Shown here one piece after another: positions 36,602 to 46,270 of a DNA stretch of 64,000 nt. The DNA is from Nostoc sp. CHAB 5844 (lineage in GTDB: Bacteria; Cyanobacteriota; Cyanobacteriia; Cyanobacteriales; Nostocaceae), in assembly GCF_020829595.1 (NCBI RefSeq), contig NZ_JAIVFW010000009.1, positions 62,001 through 126,000 on the forward strand, read 5' to 3'. Positions within the stretch are counted from its first letter, which is position 1. The number at the start of each line of letters is the position of its first letter. The position numbers and the translations under genes are program-made. The notes under the pieces were generated by a model that worked only from the letters and a program-made list of their open reading frames with translations, searched no databases and had not been told where the DNA came from.

Positions 36602-37066
36602 GTTTGCGCTAGTAAACTAAATTTTCTCAAACAATAGAATATGCGTAGTAAAGTAGGTAGGTTGTATGACTTACCTACTTTTTTATTAACATTTTTAAAT
36701 TTGATTAAAAGCTCTCAATCAAGTTAGAACAGCATTAATTAATACTTACTAAGCGAAATTCTCAATAATCATACTCAGAAAGTATGCCGATAGGATAAAT
36801 AGCAGGCAAGTTATTGGGTGAGCAAACAACAGAAAAATGCCTATACAGCTTGTTTAGAGTAAACTTTACACTCTTTGTTTGTTTTATTATCTGTCTATCA
36901 AAAGGCAGAATTTATAAACAATACTTTGGAATGAGGTAGAGTATTAGGCTGAATCTTCAAACTATTATGGCAAGTACCAAAATAAAAAATCATTTGGGCA
37001 AAATTTGTCTGATTTTCGGCTGGAATTTCATTAATTTTTTAATAACTGAACAAACAGCTAAAAATT
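36602..37066. other. Intergenic region between the two MscS genes
   Basis: 465 bp holding one terminator (36651-36680) and otherwise AT-rich DNA. The second MscS gene must have its own promoter here. I see no gene, and no homology between this gap and the DNA upstream of copy 1 that would show how much was duplicated. Confidence 0.5.
36651..36680 (+). terminator. Intrinsic terminator after MscS copy 1
   Basis: AAGTAGGTA and TACCTACTT form a 9-bp stem around a 12-base loop and are followed by TTTTATTAAC. It separates transcription of the two MscS genes. Confidence 0.75.
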
Positions 37067-37915
37067 ATGAACTTAAGTGAAATTGGTCGAGTGACTCTTG
37101 CACTTTTAACGCAGTTTGGATTAAAAGTTATCGGCGCAATTCTTCTATGGATGATCGCGCAACGGTTGATTGATTTGGCATTAAAAGTATTACGAAGAGG
37201 TTTCCGTAGTCAAAACGTTGAGCCGACACTCATTAACTATCTGATTAATATTATTTCCGTAACGCTGAGAATTGTTTTGGTAGTGGCAATTCTTGGCTTT
37301 TTTGGCATTGAAACAACTTCTTTTGCAGCATTGTTAGCAGCAGTTGGTATTGCAATTGGTGCAGCTTGGGGTGGACTGTTAGCTAACTTTGCGGCTGGAG
37401 CTTTTTTAATTATTTTTCACCCATTTAAAGTAGGTGATTTTATTACTGCTGGAGGCGTAACAGGAACAGTTACAGAACTAGGATTATTTACAACAACTAT
37501 TAACACGCCTGATAATGTGATGACAATTGTCGCTAATAATAAGATTTTTTCGGATAATATTCAGAATTTTTCTGCTAATCCTTACCGTCGGGTTGATTTA
37601 CTGGCGCAACTGCATCATGATGTGAATCATAACGATGCGATCGCTCGTTTAAAAACCAGAATTAGCCAAATTCCCAACGTATTAGATAATCCTGCACCAG
37701 ATGTAGAAATTATGACGTTTAATTTAGCAGGGCCATTATTAGCAGTGCGTCCCTATTGCAATAATGAAAATTATTGGCAGGTTTATTTTGACACGAATAA
37801 AGCTATTCGTGAAACTTTTGGTGAGGCTGGTTATCCTGTTCCTGAACAACGCTATGCATTTAGCCAATTATTAGGAGATGGAACAAAACCTATGATTCCG
37901 TCTCCTAAATTTTAA
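37067..37915 (+). CDS. MscS-family mechanosensitive channel (copy 2)
   Basis: A 282-residue paralogue of the preceding gene with the same layout: pore helix AALLAAVGIAIGAAWGGLLANFAAG and VGDFITAGGVTGTVTELGLF. The two proteins agree over most of their length and differ mainly at both ends. DNA identity is patchy: one 56-bp stretch (37607-37662) is identical in copy 1 (36275-36330) while flanking codons differ at third positions, suggesting gene conversion or strong constraint. Confidence 0.92.
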   Translation: MNLSEIGRVTLALLTQFGLKVIGAILLWMIAQRLIDLALKVLRRGFRSQNVEPTLINYLINIISVTLRIVLVVAILGFFGIETTSFAALLAAVGIAIGAAWGGLLANFAAGAFLIIFHPFKVGDFITAGGVTGTVTELGLFTTTINTPDNVMTIVANNKIFSDNIQNFSANPYRRVDLLAQLHHDVNHNDAIARLKTRISQIPNVLDNPAPDVEIMTFNLAGPLLAVRPYCNNENYWQVYFDTNKAIRETFGEAGYPVPEQRYAFSQLLGDGTKPMIPSPKF

Positions 37916-38047
37916 ATAATTTGTTGTATAAATAAATACTTCAAATTAATTTGAGATAAATTCAGTTTCAATTTCGGAAACGAGCCTGACAATAGTTGTA
38001 GAGAGAGGTTAGGTTATTGTGTAATCAACCACCGTACTCTAGCAGCT

Positions 38048-38998
38048 ATGGTAAAAGAATTAGCAATTCGCACCTGTGGACTAACTAAGCAATTTGAGCG
38101 ATATGTAGCCGTTAATGAAGTTGATTTAGAGATCCAAACAGGTGAAGTATACGGGTTAATTGGTCCGAATGGCGCAGGTAAAACAACTCTCATCCGAATG
38201 TTGGCGACTGCTGAGGAACCGACTACGGGTGAGATTTATATTAATGGCGATCGCATGGTACGTGACAAGAGTAATCCCACTATCAAGCGTCGTCTTGGCT
38301 ACTTACCCGATGACTATCCGCTGTATGAAGATTTAACAGTCTGGGATTACCTAGATTATTTTGCTCGTTTGTATCGTTTGCGAGAACCACGGCGCACTCA
38401 ACGTCTACATGAAGTTTTAGAACTTATCCAACTGGGTAATAAACGCCACAGTTTAATTTCTACACTGTCGCGGGGGATGAAACAGCGGCTAAGTTTGGCG
38501 CGAACTATTATCCATGAGCCAATTTTACTACTACTAGATGAACCTGTGTCCGGGCTTGACCCTATCGCTAGAATGCAATTCCGCGAAATTATTAAAGCGT
38601 TGCAAGAAGCTGGGATGACAATTTTAATTTCTTCCCACGTTCTCAGCGACTTAGCGGAACTTTGTACTTCTGTGGGAATTATGGAATTAGGTTTTTTGGT
38701 GGAAAGTGCTTCCTTAAAACAACTTTATCAGCGTTTATCTCGGCAACAAATTATGTTGTCAACTTTGGGAAAAATAGAGACAGTTATTAGTGAATTGAAA
38801 AATCATCCTTTGGTGGAAGAGTGGGAAATTTTACCTGGAACTAACAACGTGCGAGTGAATTTTTCTGGTGATCAAGCAGCTTGTGCAGAATTATTGCGAT
38901 CGCTGATTCAAGCTAATATTCCCATCACTGATTTTCATTGCACTCAAGAAGACCTAGAAACTATTTTCCTCAAACTCGGTCATAAACAAGCATCGTGA
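38048..38998 (+). CDS. ABC-2 type exporter ATP-binding protein
   Basis: A 316-residue ABC ATPase: Walker A GPNGAGKTTLIR, signature LSRGMKQRLSLAR (a variant of LSGGQ common in this family), Walker B ILLLLDEPVSGLDP and H-loop ISSHVLSD. It has the C-terminal accessory domain of ABC-2 exporters. Two permease genes follow, one broken and one intact, and all three are in the same direction, so it probably energises the intact permease. The exported substrate is not known. Confidence 0.92.
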   Translation: MVKELAIRTCGLTKQFERYVAVNEVDLEIQTGEVYGLIGPNGAGKTTLIRMLATAEEPTTGEIYINGDRMVRDKSNPTIKRRLGYLPDDYPLYEDLTVWDYLDYFARLYRLREPRRTQRLHEVLELIQLGNKRHSLISTLSRGMKQRLSLARTIIHEPILLLLDEPVSGLDPIARMQFREIIKALQEAGMTILISSHVLSDLAELCTSVGIMELGFLVESASLKQLYQRLSRQQIMLSTLGKIETVISELKNHPLVEEWEILPGTNNVRVNFSGDQAACAELLRSLIQANIPITDFHCTQEDLETIFLKLGHKQAS

Positions 38999-39023
38999 AG
39001 CATTATCACTCAAAATTTCTAAT

Positions 39024-40135
39024 ATGTATTTCAATCTTTTGGATAAAATAGGCGACTGGAATCCTCAGCTTTTTCGAGAAATTAAAGGTCGCCTTAAAGG
39101 TTTTTAAGTCCGTTTGACATGACGAAATATCTGTTTCCGAATCTATTTAATAAAAGTCAGCCATTGATGTTGCATGAAATGAGTTTTTTCTATCTGCCAT
39201 TAGGAAAAAATGTATTCACTTTTCTAGGACTACATTTATTTAATTATACTGTTGGTTCATATTGGATTTGGCAAGCACTAAAACGGCGTTTTCGTAGTCC
39301 TGAGGCAACAGTACTCAGCAAAGGTCAGAGTTACTTATTAGTAGCTTGTTCTCAAGTAATTTTGTGGGGTTTTACTCTGCAATATACAAAAAATTACTGC
39401 CCAAGTTACTTGAAATCTCAACCGATAAACTGTTATTATGATTTGAATCACCAAATTGGTCAAAATTTTGGCTTTATTGGATTATTTAACATAGTTTTAC
39501 TAATTGGTTTGTTAGTAATTTTGTCTCCTCACAGACAACAAATACAAGATTGGGCAAGATATCGTTATCAACAAACGCCTAGCCACAGCACTGTTGGTAA
39601 TAAATCTTTATGGCAGGATTTATTTTGGAATGATAAAAGTCCTGTAATAGTAACAATGGGGATTAGTTTAATAATGATTGCTATCCCATTGTTAGTTTGG
39701 ATTTTGCTTGCACCAGCTTTGAATATTCACAATAACAACAGCATCGACTGGGTGAACAGTATTGGCAGAATGAAAGCTGTCTTAGCAGTAGTTATGTTTA
39801 TTAATATCATCATGATTTCTGCCACAATAACACAGATAATGCTATTACTAAAAACTTTTAAGCAGAGTGTATTGGCGATCGCAACGGTATATTTAGTAAT
39901 GTTTTTAATATCTGGAATTTTCGGTATAGTGATGAGTATGTTACCTGAACCTAATTCTTTCTGGTGGCTATTTTCGCCTTTACCTTGGTTAGGACTAGAA
40001 CAGTCAGAAATAACAACAGTTTTTCTGTCAATTTTTGCTGAGTTCATTGTCTTAGCATTGTTAAATTGGTATTTGATAAATCAGATAAAATTAGCAGGAG
40101 AATCTGCTACAAAAGCATTGTTAGCAGGACGCTAA
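39024..40135 (+). pseudogene. ABC-2 permease gene with a large internal deletion
   Basis: A first piece (39024-39107) encodes MYFNLLDKIGDWNPQLFREI and stops; it matches the N-terminus of the next permease (NRLGNWNPQLFREL). The second piece, open from 39119, matches only the C-terminal half of that protein (SYWIWQALKRRFRSPEATVL, QDWARYRYQQTP, AGESATKALLAGR). About 230 codons between them are missing. The second piece alone could encode a 338-residue membrane protein with several helices, so a shortened product cannot be excluded. Confidence 0.75.
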
Positions 40136-40188
40136 GTAAGAAATAAAGACTTAACCTAATTTTTCACTAGTTGTTTGGAGGAATAACA

Positions 40189-41877
40189 ATGATAGAAAGT
40201 TTGATTAACCGCTTAGGAAACTGGAATCCTCAGTTATTTCGGGAACTTAAAGGACGGCTTAAACCGCGCAACATCTTATTAGCATTGGCGATATCACTGC
40301 TGGGTCAAATTTTTATATTTATGTCATTTCAAACCCAGCTACCTACACAGTTAACTGTATTTCAAAAAATTTCCAACAAATATTGTACAGGTAAAACACA
40401 ATATAGCTTACCACAATGCCTTAGTGATGAATTTGGTAAAGTTATGATCAATTGGCAAGTATGGTCATTTGATGTCTTTACTTGGTTGAGTATTATTGGT
40501 TGTTTTGCATTATTAGTAGCAGGAACCTACTTAATTATTAATGATTTAGCTACAGAAGAACGGCGAGACACGCTGAATTTTATTCGCCTTAGCCCCCAAT
40601 CATACGACAGTATTTTATGGGGTAAAATACTAGGTGTTCCTATTTTGCTTTATGTCGTAATTTTGGCAGCGATACCTTTACATATATGGTCAGGATTAAA
40701 TGCAAAACTTCCTTTGAGTTCAATTTTGAGTTTTTATGGATTAGTAATCGCTGCTAGTTTTGTCTACTATAGTGCTGCTTTACTATTTGGTTTAGTTGGT
40801 TGTTGGTTGGGTGGTTTTCAAGCTTGGTTGGGTAGTGGCGCATTATTAGGTTATCTCATATTTACTAAGCAAGCGATCGCACCTTATTTTTCGACTAATT
40901 CTCCAGTTACCTTTCTTGAGCTACTTAACCCATATTTCTTAATTCCATATCCTGAATTTACCGATAGTATTCCCAAATTTACTGACTTCAATTGGTTTAT
41001 CCTGCACCTAGGAAATAACTTTATTACGACAGTTGGCTTTGCAATAATAGTTTATTTTATAGGTGCGTATTTTATTTGGCAATCTTTGCAGCGTTGCTTT
41101 TGCGATCCTCATGCCACTATGTTAAGCAAAAAGCAGAGTTATTTATTAACTGCTGTCTTTACAATTCTCATTTTAGGATGTGCTAATTGGCAAAAATTAG
41201 TCTTTAGTCAATCTGGTTTATATCTAATTCAAGAAAATATGGCATTTTTAATGCTCTTGAATTTGGGGCTATTTTTATATTTAATTGTAGCCCTCAGTCC
41301 CAGTCGTCAAACACTTCAAGATTGGGCAAGATATAGACACATTGCTTATACCAAAGGTTTAGGAATAACTAGTTTAATCGATGATTTAATTTGGGGTGAG
41401 AAAAGTCCAGGAATTTTAGCGATCGCTATTAATGCAATAATGGCTGTTACTTGCTTAAGCTTTTTTGTTTTAGTCTCACAAATCAGCGTAGATGAGAAAA
41501 TTAATTCCTGGATGGCGCTGTTTTTTGCTGGTAGTTTGGTGGTGATTTACGCAGCTTTAACACAATTAATTTTGTTCATCAAAAATGAGCAGCGACAATT
41601 TTGGGCAACAGGGGTTTTAACTGCCATTATTGTCTTGCCACCATTTCTGTTAGCTCTATTTTTCTCTAACCCTGGAAACAACTCTTTTTTGTGGCTATTT
41701 TCAATTGCGGCACCACTGTTAGCTTTATCTCCTACAGGAGATTATAGATTAGCATGGGTTCCTTTTTTGGCAATTTTAGGACATTTTGCTATCTTAGGAT
41801 TTTTGGTGTCTCAACTAACGCGCAAGTTAAAAAAAGCAGGAGAGTCTGCAACTAAAGCATTGTTGGCGGGGAATTAA
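40189..41877 (+). CDS. ABC-2 type exporter permease
   Basis: A 562-residue membrane protein with about 12 hydrophobic segments. The ATG at 40189 has an ideal ribosome binding site (GGAGG). The motif NDLATEERRDTLNFIRLSPQS after the second helix is typical of ABC-2 permeases that contact the ATPase. The paralogous remnant upstream shares its N-terminal and C-terminal parts. With the ATPase gene at 38048 it should form an exporter of unknown substrate. Confidence 0.88.
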   Translation: MIESLINRLGNWNPQLFRELKGRLKPRNILLALAISLLGQIFIFMSFQTQLPTQLTVFQKISNKYCTGKTQYSLPQCLSDEFGKVMINWQVWSFDVFTWLSIIGCFALLVAGTYLIINDLATEERRDTLNFIRLSPQSYDSILWGKILGVPILLYVVILAAIPLHIWSGLNAKLPLSSILSFYGLVIAASFVYYSAALLFGLVGCWLGGFQAWLGSGALLGYLIFTKQAIAPYFSTNSPVTFLELLNPYFLIPYPEFTDSIPKFTDFNWFILHLGNNFITTVGFAIIVYFIGAYFIWQSLQRCFCDPHATMLSKKQSYLLTAVFTILILGCANWQKLVFSQSGLYLIQENMAFLMLLNLGLFLYLIVALSPSRQTLQDWARYRHIAYTKGLGITSLIDDLIWGEKSPGILAIAINAIMAVTCLSFFVLVSQISVDEKINSWMALFFAGSLVVIYAALTQLILFIKNEQRQFWATGVLTAIIVLPPFLLALFFSNPGNNSFLWLFSIAAPLLALSPTGDYRLAWVPFLAILGHFAILGFLVSQLTRKLKKAGESATKALLAGN

Positions 41878-41916
41878 CTGATTCATGTGGATGGTGTGGC
41901 TGTTTAGTTAAATAAT

Positions 41917-42399
41917 TTAACTCAATAAATTGTTTACAGCCACTAAAATTTCTCTCGGTATCAATGGTGAAATACCATTGATGCCTTGAAAATCCTTGAG
42001 GTTGTAAGTTGCAAAGTAATCTACCCTTGCACTTAAAACTAAACTAGCCAATCTGACATCAAATATTCTGGCAGAGACAGCATTTATTTGAACTGCTAAA
42101 TCTAAAGTTTTATTTAGAATGCCAATTGTTGGATAAACTATTTCAAAGTATTCATTTAAATATGTTTGTTCAATTAAACTTTTAGCATCGTTTGGACTTA
42201 GTGGTTTACCAGTCATAGCTGATTTATTAGAGATAATTCTATATAATTCAACTAAATTCTGTTCGCCAATTACGCCTCGAATCTTACTTTTTTCTAAAAC
42301 TAAATTTAGCAGTGTAGCTGACTCGGCATGAAAAGTTGCTCCTTCATCATGGGCATAAACTAAAACATTAGTGTCAAAAAATATCCTGAGCGCGCTCAT
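41917..42399 (-). CDS. PIN-domain toxin
   Basis: A 160-residue PIN protein: IFFDTNVLVYAHDEG with the first aspartate, GVIGEQNLVELYRI with the glutamate, ARIFDVRLASLVLSA with the second aspartate and FATYNLKDFQGI with the last. These match the Mg-binding acids of PIN ribonucleases. It overlaps the small upstream gene by 26 bp. The frame is complete, so this pair is likely functional. Confidence 0.9.
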   Translation of the reverse strand: MSALRIFFDTNVLVYAHDEGATFHAESATLLNLVLEKSKIRGVIGEQNLVELYRIISNKSAMTGKPLSPNDAKSLIEQTYLNEYFEIVYPTIGILNKTLDLAVQINAVSARIFDVRLASLVLSARVDYFATYNLKDFQGINGISPLIPREILVAVNNLLS

Positions 42400-42568
42400 A
42401 AATTATTTCTCTATTTAATGATTCATCTTTTATGCCAAATTTGAAAGTAGGAAAATTATACTTTTTCTGACTGGCAATAATAATGACTTCCACCTCCTCA
42501 CCTTCGTTAATATCAGCAGGTAGTGGTTCATTTAAAATGATTGTTTTCCCTTTGATGTAACCTTTCAC
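42374..42568 (-). CDS. Antitoxin partner of the PIN protein (AbrB/DUF104-like)
   Basis: A 64-residue protein starting KGYIKGKTIILNEPLPADIN, followed by EGEEVEVIIIA, the compact beta pattern of short swapped-hairpin or DUF104 antitoxins. The C-terminal half (FGIKDESLNREIIYERAQDIF) is the probable toxin-binding tail. Overlap with the PIN gene indicates coupled translation. Identification rests on this pattern and on position. Confidence 0.78.
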   Translation of the reverse strand: MKGYIKGKTIILNEPLPADINEGEEVEVIIIASQKKYNFPTFKFGIKDESLNREIIYERAQDIF

Positions 42569-42726
42569 GCTTACAAACTCCTATAAAAATTTTGTGGCTT
42601 CGTAGCTTTATACTGTATTTACTATTAATATATTTAGCATTTTCTCAGAAAATTGAAGTTTTGACCATAACATACTAGCAAAATCAGCAATAATAACTTA
42701 AAGTCAGCCTCTACCAACAGTCAACC

Positions 42727-43485
42727 ATGTCGCAAAATCGCTCAATTGCTGTTGAATTCCGCGATGTCAGCTTTAGCCGCAACCATCGCAATTTAGTATC
42801 GAATCTTAACTTCTCTATTTATCAAGGAGAAGCTTTAATATTACTTGGACGCAGTGGTAGTGGAAAAACTACCACAATGAAATTAATTAATCGTCTCTTT
42901 ACACCAACAAAAGGTGAGGTAGTATTTGACAGCATTCCTACAAATCAATGGGATGAAATTAAATTACGGCGCAAGATTGGTTATGTAATTCAAGAAACTG
43001 GTTTATTTCCTCATTTCACTGTAGAACGCAATATAGGTTTAGTCCCCAGTTTGGAAGGTTGGAAACCGAAACAAATTAAAACGCGAGTTTATGAATTGTT
43101 GCAATTGGTAGGTTTAGATCCTGTGCAATTTGCTGGACGCTATCCTCATGAACTTTCGGGAGGACAAAGACAAAGGGTAGGTGTAGCGAGGGCGTTAGCA
43201 GCAGATCCGCCAGTTTTGTTGATGGATGAACCCTTTGGCGCACTTGATCCTATCACCCGTTTAGAATTGCAGCAGGAGTTTCGGCGGTTACAGCAAGAAC
43301 TAGGTAAGACGGTGGTTTTTGTCACCCACGATATTCAAGAAGCTTTTGTTTTAGCATCAAGAATAGGTTTGATGTATGACGGAGAACTGGTAGTATTGGG
43401 TACAAAGGAGGAATTTTTGCGATCGCAACATCCAGAAAGTCTAGCTTTTCTTCAATGTCTGCGTTCTCTGCAAGACAATTTATGA
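42727..43485 (+). CDS. Osmoprotectant/quaternary-amine ABC transporter ATPase
   Basis: A 252-residue import ATPase: Walker A LGRSGSGKTTTMK, Q-loop VIQETGLFPHFTV, signature LSGGQRQRVGVARAL and Walker B LLMDEPFGALDP. The QETGLFPH motif is typical of OpuB/ProV-like transporters for glycine betaine, choline or similar compounds. Its stop overlaps the permease start by four bases (ATGA). No CBS domains are present, which places it with the OpuBA/YehX-like forms. Confidence 0.9.
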   Translation: MSQNRSIAVEFRDVSFSRNHRNLVSNLNFSIYQGEALILLGRSGSGKTTTMKLINRLFTPTKGEVVFDSIPTNQWDEIKLRRKIGYVIQETGLFPHFTVERNIGLVPSLEGWKPKQIKTRVYELLQLVGLDPVQFAGRYPHELSGGQRQRVGVARALAADPPVLLMDEPFGALDPITRLELQQEFRRLQQELGKTVVFVTHDIQEAFVLASRIGLMYDGELVVLGTKEEFLRSQHPESLAFLQCLRSLQDNL

Positions 43486-44114
43486 AAGATGTTTTCCTCA
43501 TCAAGTATGCTCCAGAGATTCTTCAGCACACGCTAGAACATCTATTTTTGGTAGGCATTGCTATTGGAATTGCGACAATTATCGGCATTCCTTTAGGTAT
43601 TTTAATTACTCGCCAAACTCGGCTGCGTCAACCAATTCTTGGTATTGCCAATGTGTTGCAAACTATTCCTAGTTTGGCTTTATTTGGGTTACTAATTCCT
43701 GTACCTGTAATTGGAGGTATTGGTGTTGTCCCAGCAATTGTAGCTTTGACTTTGTATTCTTTTCTGCCGATAATTCGCAACACTTACACAGGTATTACTA
43801 GTGTAGATTCAGCAATTATTGAAGCTGGCAGAGGCATGGGAATGACTGATCAACAATTGTTATTACAAGTAGAAATTCCCTTAGCTATGGGTGTAATTTT
43901 GGCAGGGGTAAGAGTTGCCACAGTCATAGCTATCGGCATTGCCACTATTGCCGCTGCCATTGGTGCTGGCGGTTTAGGAGTGTTTATTTTTCGAGGCATT
44001 GCCGTGGTAAATAATGATTTGATTTTAGCTGGGGCAGTGCCAGCTGCTATCATTGCATTACTCGCAGACTTGCTAATTGGTTTATTTGAAAAAAGATTAA
44101 AAATCAAGGTTTAA
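43482..44114 (+). CDS. Osmoprotectant ABC transporter permease
   Basis: A 210-residue permease with about five helices, starting at MKDVFLIKYAPEIL (43482). The coupling motif is EAGRGMGMTDQQLLLQVEIPLA, the EAA loop that docks on the ATPase. The family features (TRQTRLRQPILGIANVLQTIPSLALFG) match OpuBB/YehY-type permeases. An upstream in-frame start inside the ATPase gene is possible but less likely given the ATGA overlap. Confidence 0.92.
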   Translation: MKDVFLIKYAPEILQHTLEHLFLVGIAIGIATIIGIPLGILITRQTRLRQPILGIANVLQTIPSLALFGLLIPVPVIGGIGVVPAIVALTLYSFLPIIRNTYTGITSVDSAIIEAGRGMGMTDQQLLLQVEIPLAMGVILAGVRVATVIAIGIATIAAAIGAGGLGVFIFRGIAVVNNDLILAGAVPAAIIALLADLLIGLFEKRLKIKV

Positions 44115-44140
44115 AAGAGGATGTTTCTCAGTGAAAAGTG

Positions 44141-45130
44141 ATGAAAAGATTTTTGATGTTTTTCATGTTGACTTTTGCTTTAGTAGTAGCGATCGCAGCT
44201 TGTAACCCTAACTCTAATAAGAGCATCGGCGATATTATCGTAGCTTCTAAAGATTTTACTGAACAAGATATTTTAGGTGAATTGTTAGCCCAACAAATTG
44301 AAGCAACAACTAATCTCAAAGTTGCCCGTCGTCCTCGTTTGGGTGGTTCTTTTGTTTGTCATAATGCCATTCTTGCTGGCAAAATAGATGCTTATATTGA
44401 GTATACAGGCACAGCTTTTACGGGAATTCTCAAACAAAAATCTCTTAACGAGCCAAAAGTAGTTTACGAGAAATTAAAACAAGCATACGCCCAACAATTT
44501 AAGCTGGAAGTGATGCCTAGTCTAGGGTTTGAAAATACTTTCGCAATGGTAATTCGCGGCGAAGATGCAAGGAAATATAAACTTCAAACTTTATCTCAGG
44601 CTGCACAATATACACCTCAATGGCGTGGCGGTTTTGGCTACGAATTCTTAGAACGAGAAGATGGTTTTCCGGGGTTAGCAAAAACTTATGATTTGCGTTT
44701 TTCTAAACCACCGCAAATTATGGACTTGGGTTTAATATATCGGGCTTTAGTACAAAAACAAGTAGATATAGTAGCGGGAAATTCTACTGATGGACAGATT
44801 ACTCGTTTGGGTTTAGCTGTGTTGAAGGATGATAAACAATATTTTCCACCTTACGAAGCTACGCCAATTGTACGGCAAGAAACTTTAAATAAATACCCAG
44901 GGTTAAGAACGGCGATCGCTCAACTTTCTGGTAAAATTTCCGCAGATGAAATGCGGCAGTTAAATTATTTAGTTGAGGGAGAACTAAGAGATATTAAAGA
45001 AGTTGTGCGTGAGTTTCGTAAAGCTAAGGGTTTAGTCTCACGCAAAGAAGCCACTGCGTTGGGCGGGTTTCCCGACTTGAAGCAAGTGGCGCACGCAAAG
45101 GCGCAAAGTTTTTACATAAAGAAGTTATGA
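44141..45130 (+). CDS. Osmoprotectant ABC transporter substrate-binding lipoprotein with a repeat-derived C-terminus
   Basis: A 329-residue binding protein. The signal ends in a lipobox (VAIAAC), followed by the domain start IIVASKDFTEQDILGEL and features such as DAYIEYTGTAFTGIL and DIVAGNSTDGQI typical of OpuBC/quaternary-amine binding proteins. The normal end would be near FRKAKGL; after it comes a 75-bp repeat read as 25 residues, then FYIKKL. The same 25 residues occur in SMC of this window. The stop overlaps the next gene by four bases (ATGA). Confidence 0.9.
   Translation: MKRFLMFFMLTFALVVAIAACNPNSNKSIGDIIVASKDFTEQDILGELLAQQIEATTNLKVARRPRLGGSFVCHNAILAGKIDAYIEYTGTAFTGILKQKSLNEPKVVYEKLKQAYAQQFKLEVMPSLGFENTFAMVIRGEDARKYKLQTLSQAAQYTPQWRGGFGYEFLEREDGFPGLAKTYDLRFSKPPQIMDLGLIYRALVQKQVDIVAGNSTDGQITRLGLAVLKDDKQYFPPYEATPIVRQETLNKYPGLRTAIAQLSGKISADEMRQLNYLVEGELRDIKEVVREFRKAKGLVSRKEATALGGFPDLKQVAHAKAQSFYIKKL
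45035..45109. repeat. 75-bp dispersed element at the 3' end of the binding-protein gene
   Basis: Starts GTCTCACGCAAAGAAGCC and ends GCGCAAAGT. Every base matches 57430-57504 (reverse strand) inside smc. It is exactly 25 codons and is read in the same frame in both genes (VSRKEATALGG...). A diverged relative lies at 63350-63390. Confidence 0.95.
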
Positions 45131-45870
45131 ATTTAAAGATACGCCAAGCTTTCAAAACAACTGTTAAGGCTGCAATTATTTGGTTTTGTGTTTCAAGCGG
45201 AACTGTTATTTCTCAAACACTACCTCTCTCCAATAACTTAATTGGCTTTAATTCAGATGAGGGAGAGAAGTTATTAATTCAAAGTCGCTCAAGAGAAGAC
45301 TTTTTTCCTTTGAGTATACAGTTTGTGACTCAGAATAATCAAGCATTTTGTGGCGTTGCTAGTAGTATCATGGTGTTGAATAGTTTAGGAATTATTGCAC
45401 CAGAATCACCACAATATTCTCCCTACAGAGTATTTACTCAAGAAAACTTTTTTAGCAATGAAAAAACTAAAAAAATTATTGCACCCGAAGTTGTTGCCCG
45501 TCAAGGATTGACTTTAGATCAATTAGGAGGATTAATTTCCAGTTATGATGTCCAAGTAAAAGTTTACCACGCGGCTGATACTAATTTGGCACAGTTTCGT
45601 AAACTAGTGTCAGAAAATTTGAAGCAACCTAATAATTTTGTTATAGTTAACTATTTACGTAAAGAAATTGGTCAAGAAAAAGGTGGGCATATTTCACCCA
45701 TTGCTGCTTACAATGAGCAGACAGATAGGTTTTTAATTATGGATGTTTCTCGTTATAAATATCCACCAGTGTGGGTGAAAGCTTCAGATTTATGGAAGGC
45801 GATTAATACGACTGATACAGTTTCAGGTACAACACGCGGCTTTGTTTTCGTCAGTAAAGTTAATCGTTAA
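45127..45870 (+). CDS. Phytochelatin synthase-family protein
   Basis: A 247-residue papain-like enzyme with an N-terminal signal or anchor. The catalytic triad is C75 (NQAFCGVASS), H188 (KGGHISPIAAY) and D206 (LIMDVSRY), which keeps the C-H-D spacing known for the Nostoc enzyme (C70/H183/D201). The cyanobacterial proteins hydrolyse glutathione to gamma-Glu-Cys and make little phytochelatin. The C-terminal regulatory half of plant enzymes is absent. Its ATG overlaps the stop of the binding-protein gene, an unusual partnership with an ABC importer. Confidence 0.93.
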   Translation: MNLKIRQAFKTTVKAAIIWFCVSSGTVISQTLPLSNNLIGFNSDEGEKLLIQSRSREDFFPLSIQFVTQNNQAFCGVASSIMVLNSLGIIAPESPQYSPYRVFTQENFFSNEKTKKIIAPEVVARQGLTLDQLGGLISSYDVQVKVYHAADTNLAQFRKLVSENLKQPNNFVIVNYLRKEIGQEKGGHISPIAAYNEQTDRFLIMDVSRYKYPPVWVKASDLWKAINTTDTVSGTTRGFVFVSKVNR

Positions 45871-46270
45871 CTTATTAATAATACTAAATTTTTACTAAAA
45901 ATATAGAAACAAACGGTAAGTAAAGACTACTTACTAAATTTATTTTATGTAAATAAAAGTATTGATTGCCTTAGTATTAAGAATTAAAAAATTTCTAACC
46001 CCAAAGCCTGGTTCAGCTTGGGTTCAAGATTAACTGCGATTTCTAATTTGAAAATGCCCAGCCTAAATATAATTCAGAGCTACAGTTGGATTTCTAGAGT
46101 AGTAAATTGAATTTTATAAAAATTCAAGGAATAGTAATTTTTTAGAAAAAATTGGGCAAAATAATACAGCAGTCCATTCTAAGTAAACTTGATTGGCTGA
46201 CTCAGTTTTGCTTAAACCTAACCATCTATTTTTTAAGGTTAGATTATCTAAATTCAGGAAGAAAGACAAT
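45871..46270. other. Intergenic region, nothing recognised
   Basis: 400 bp, very AT-rich. An in-frame TTG at 46193 could extend the next gene, but the residues it adds look non-coding and the ATG at 46271 has a better ribosome binding site (AGGAAGAAAG). No hairpin with T-run or RNA gene is seen. Confidence 0.5.
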
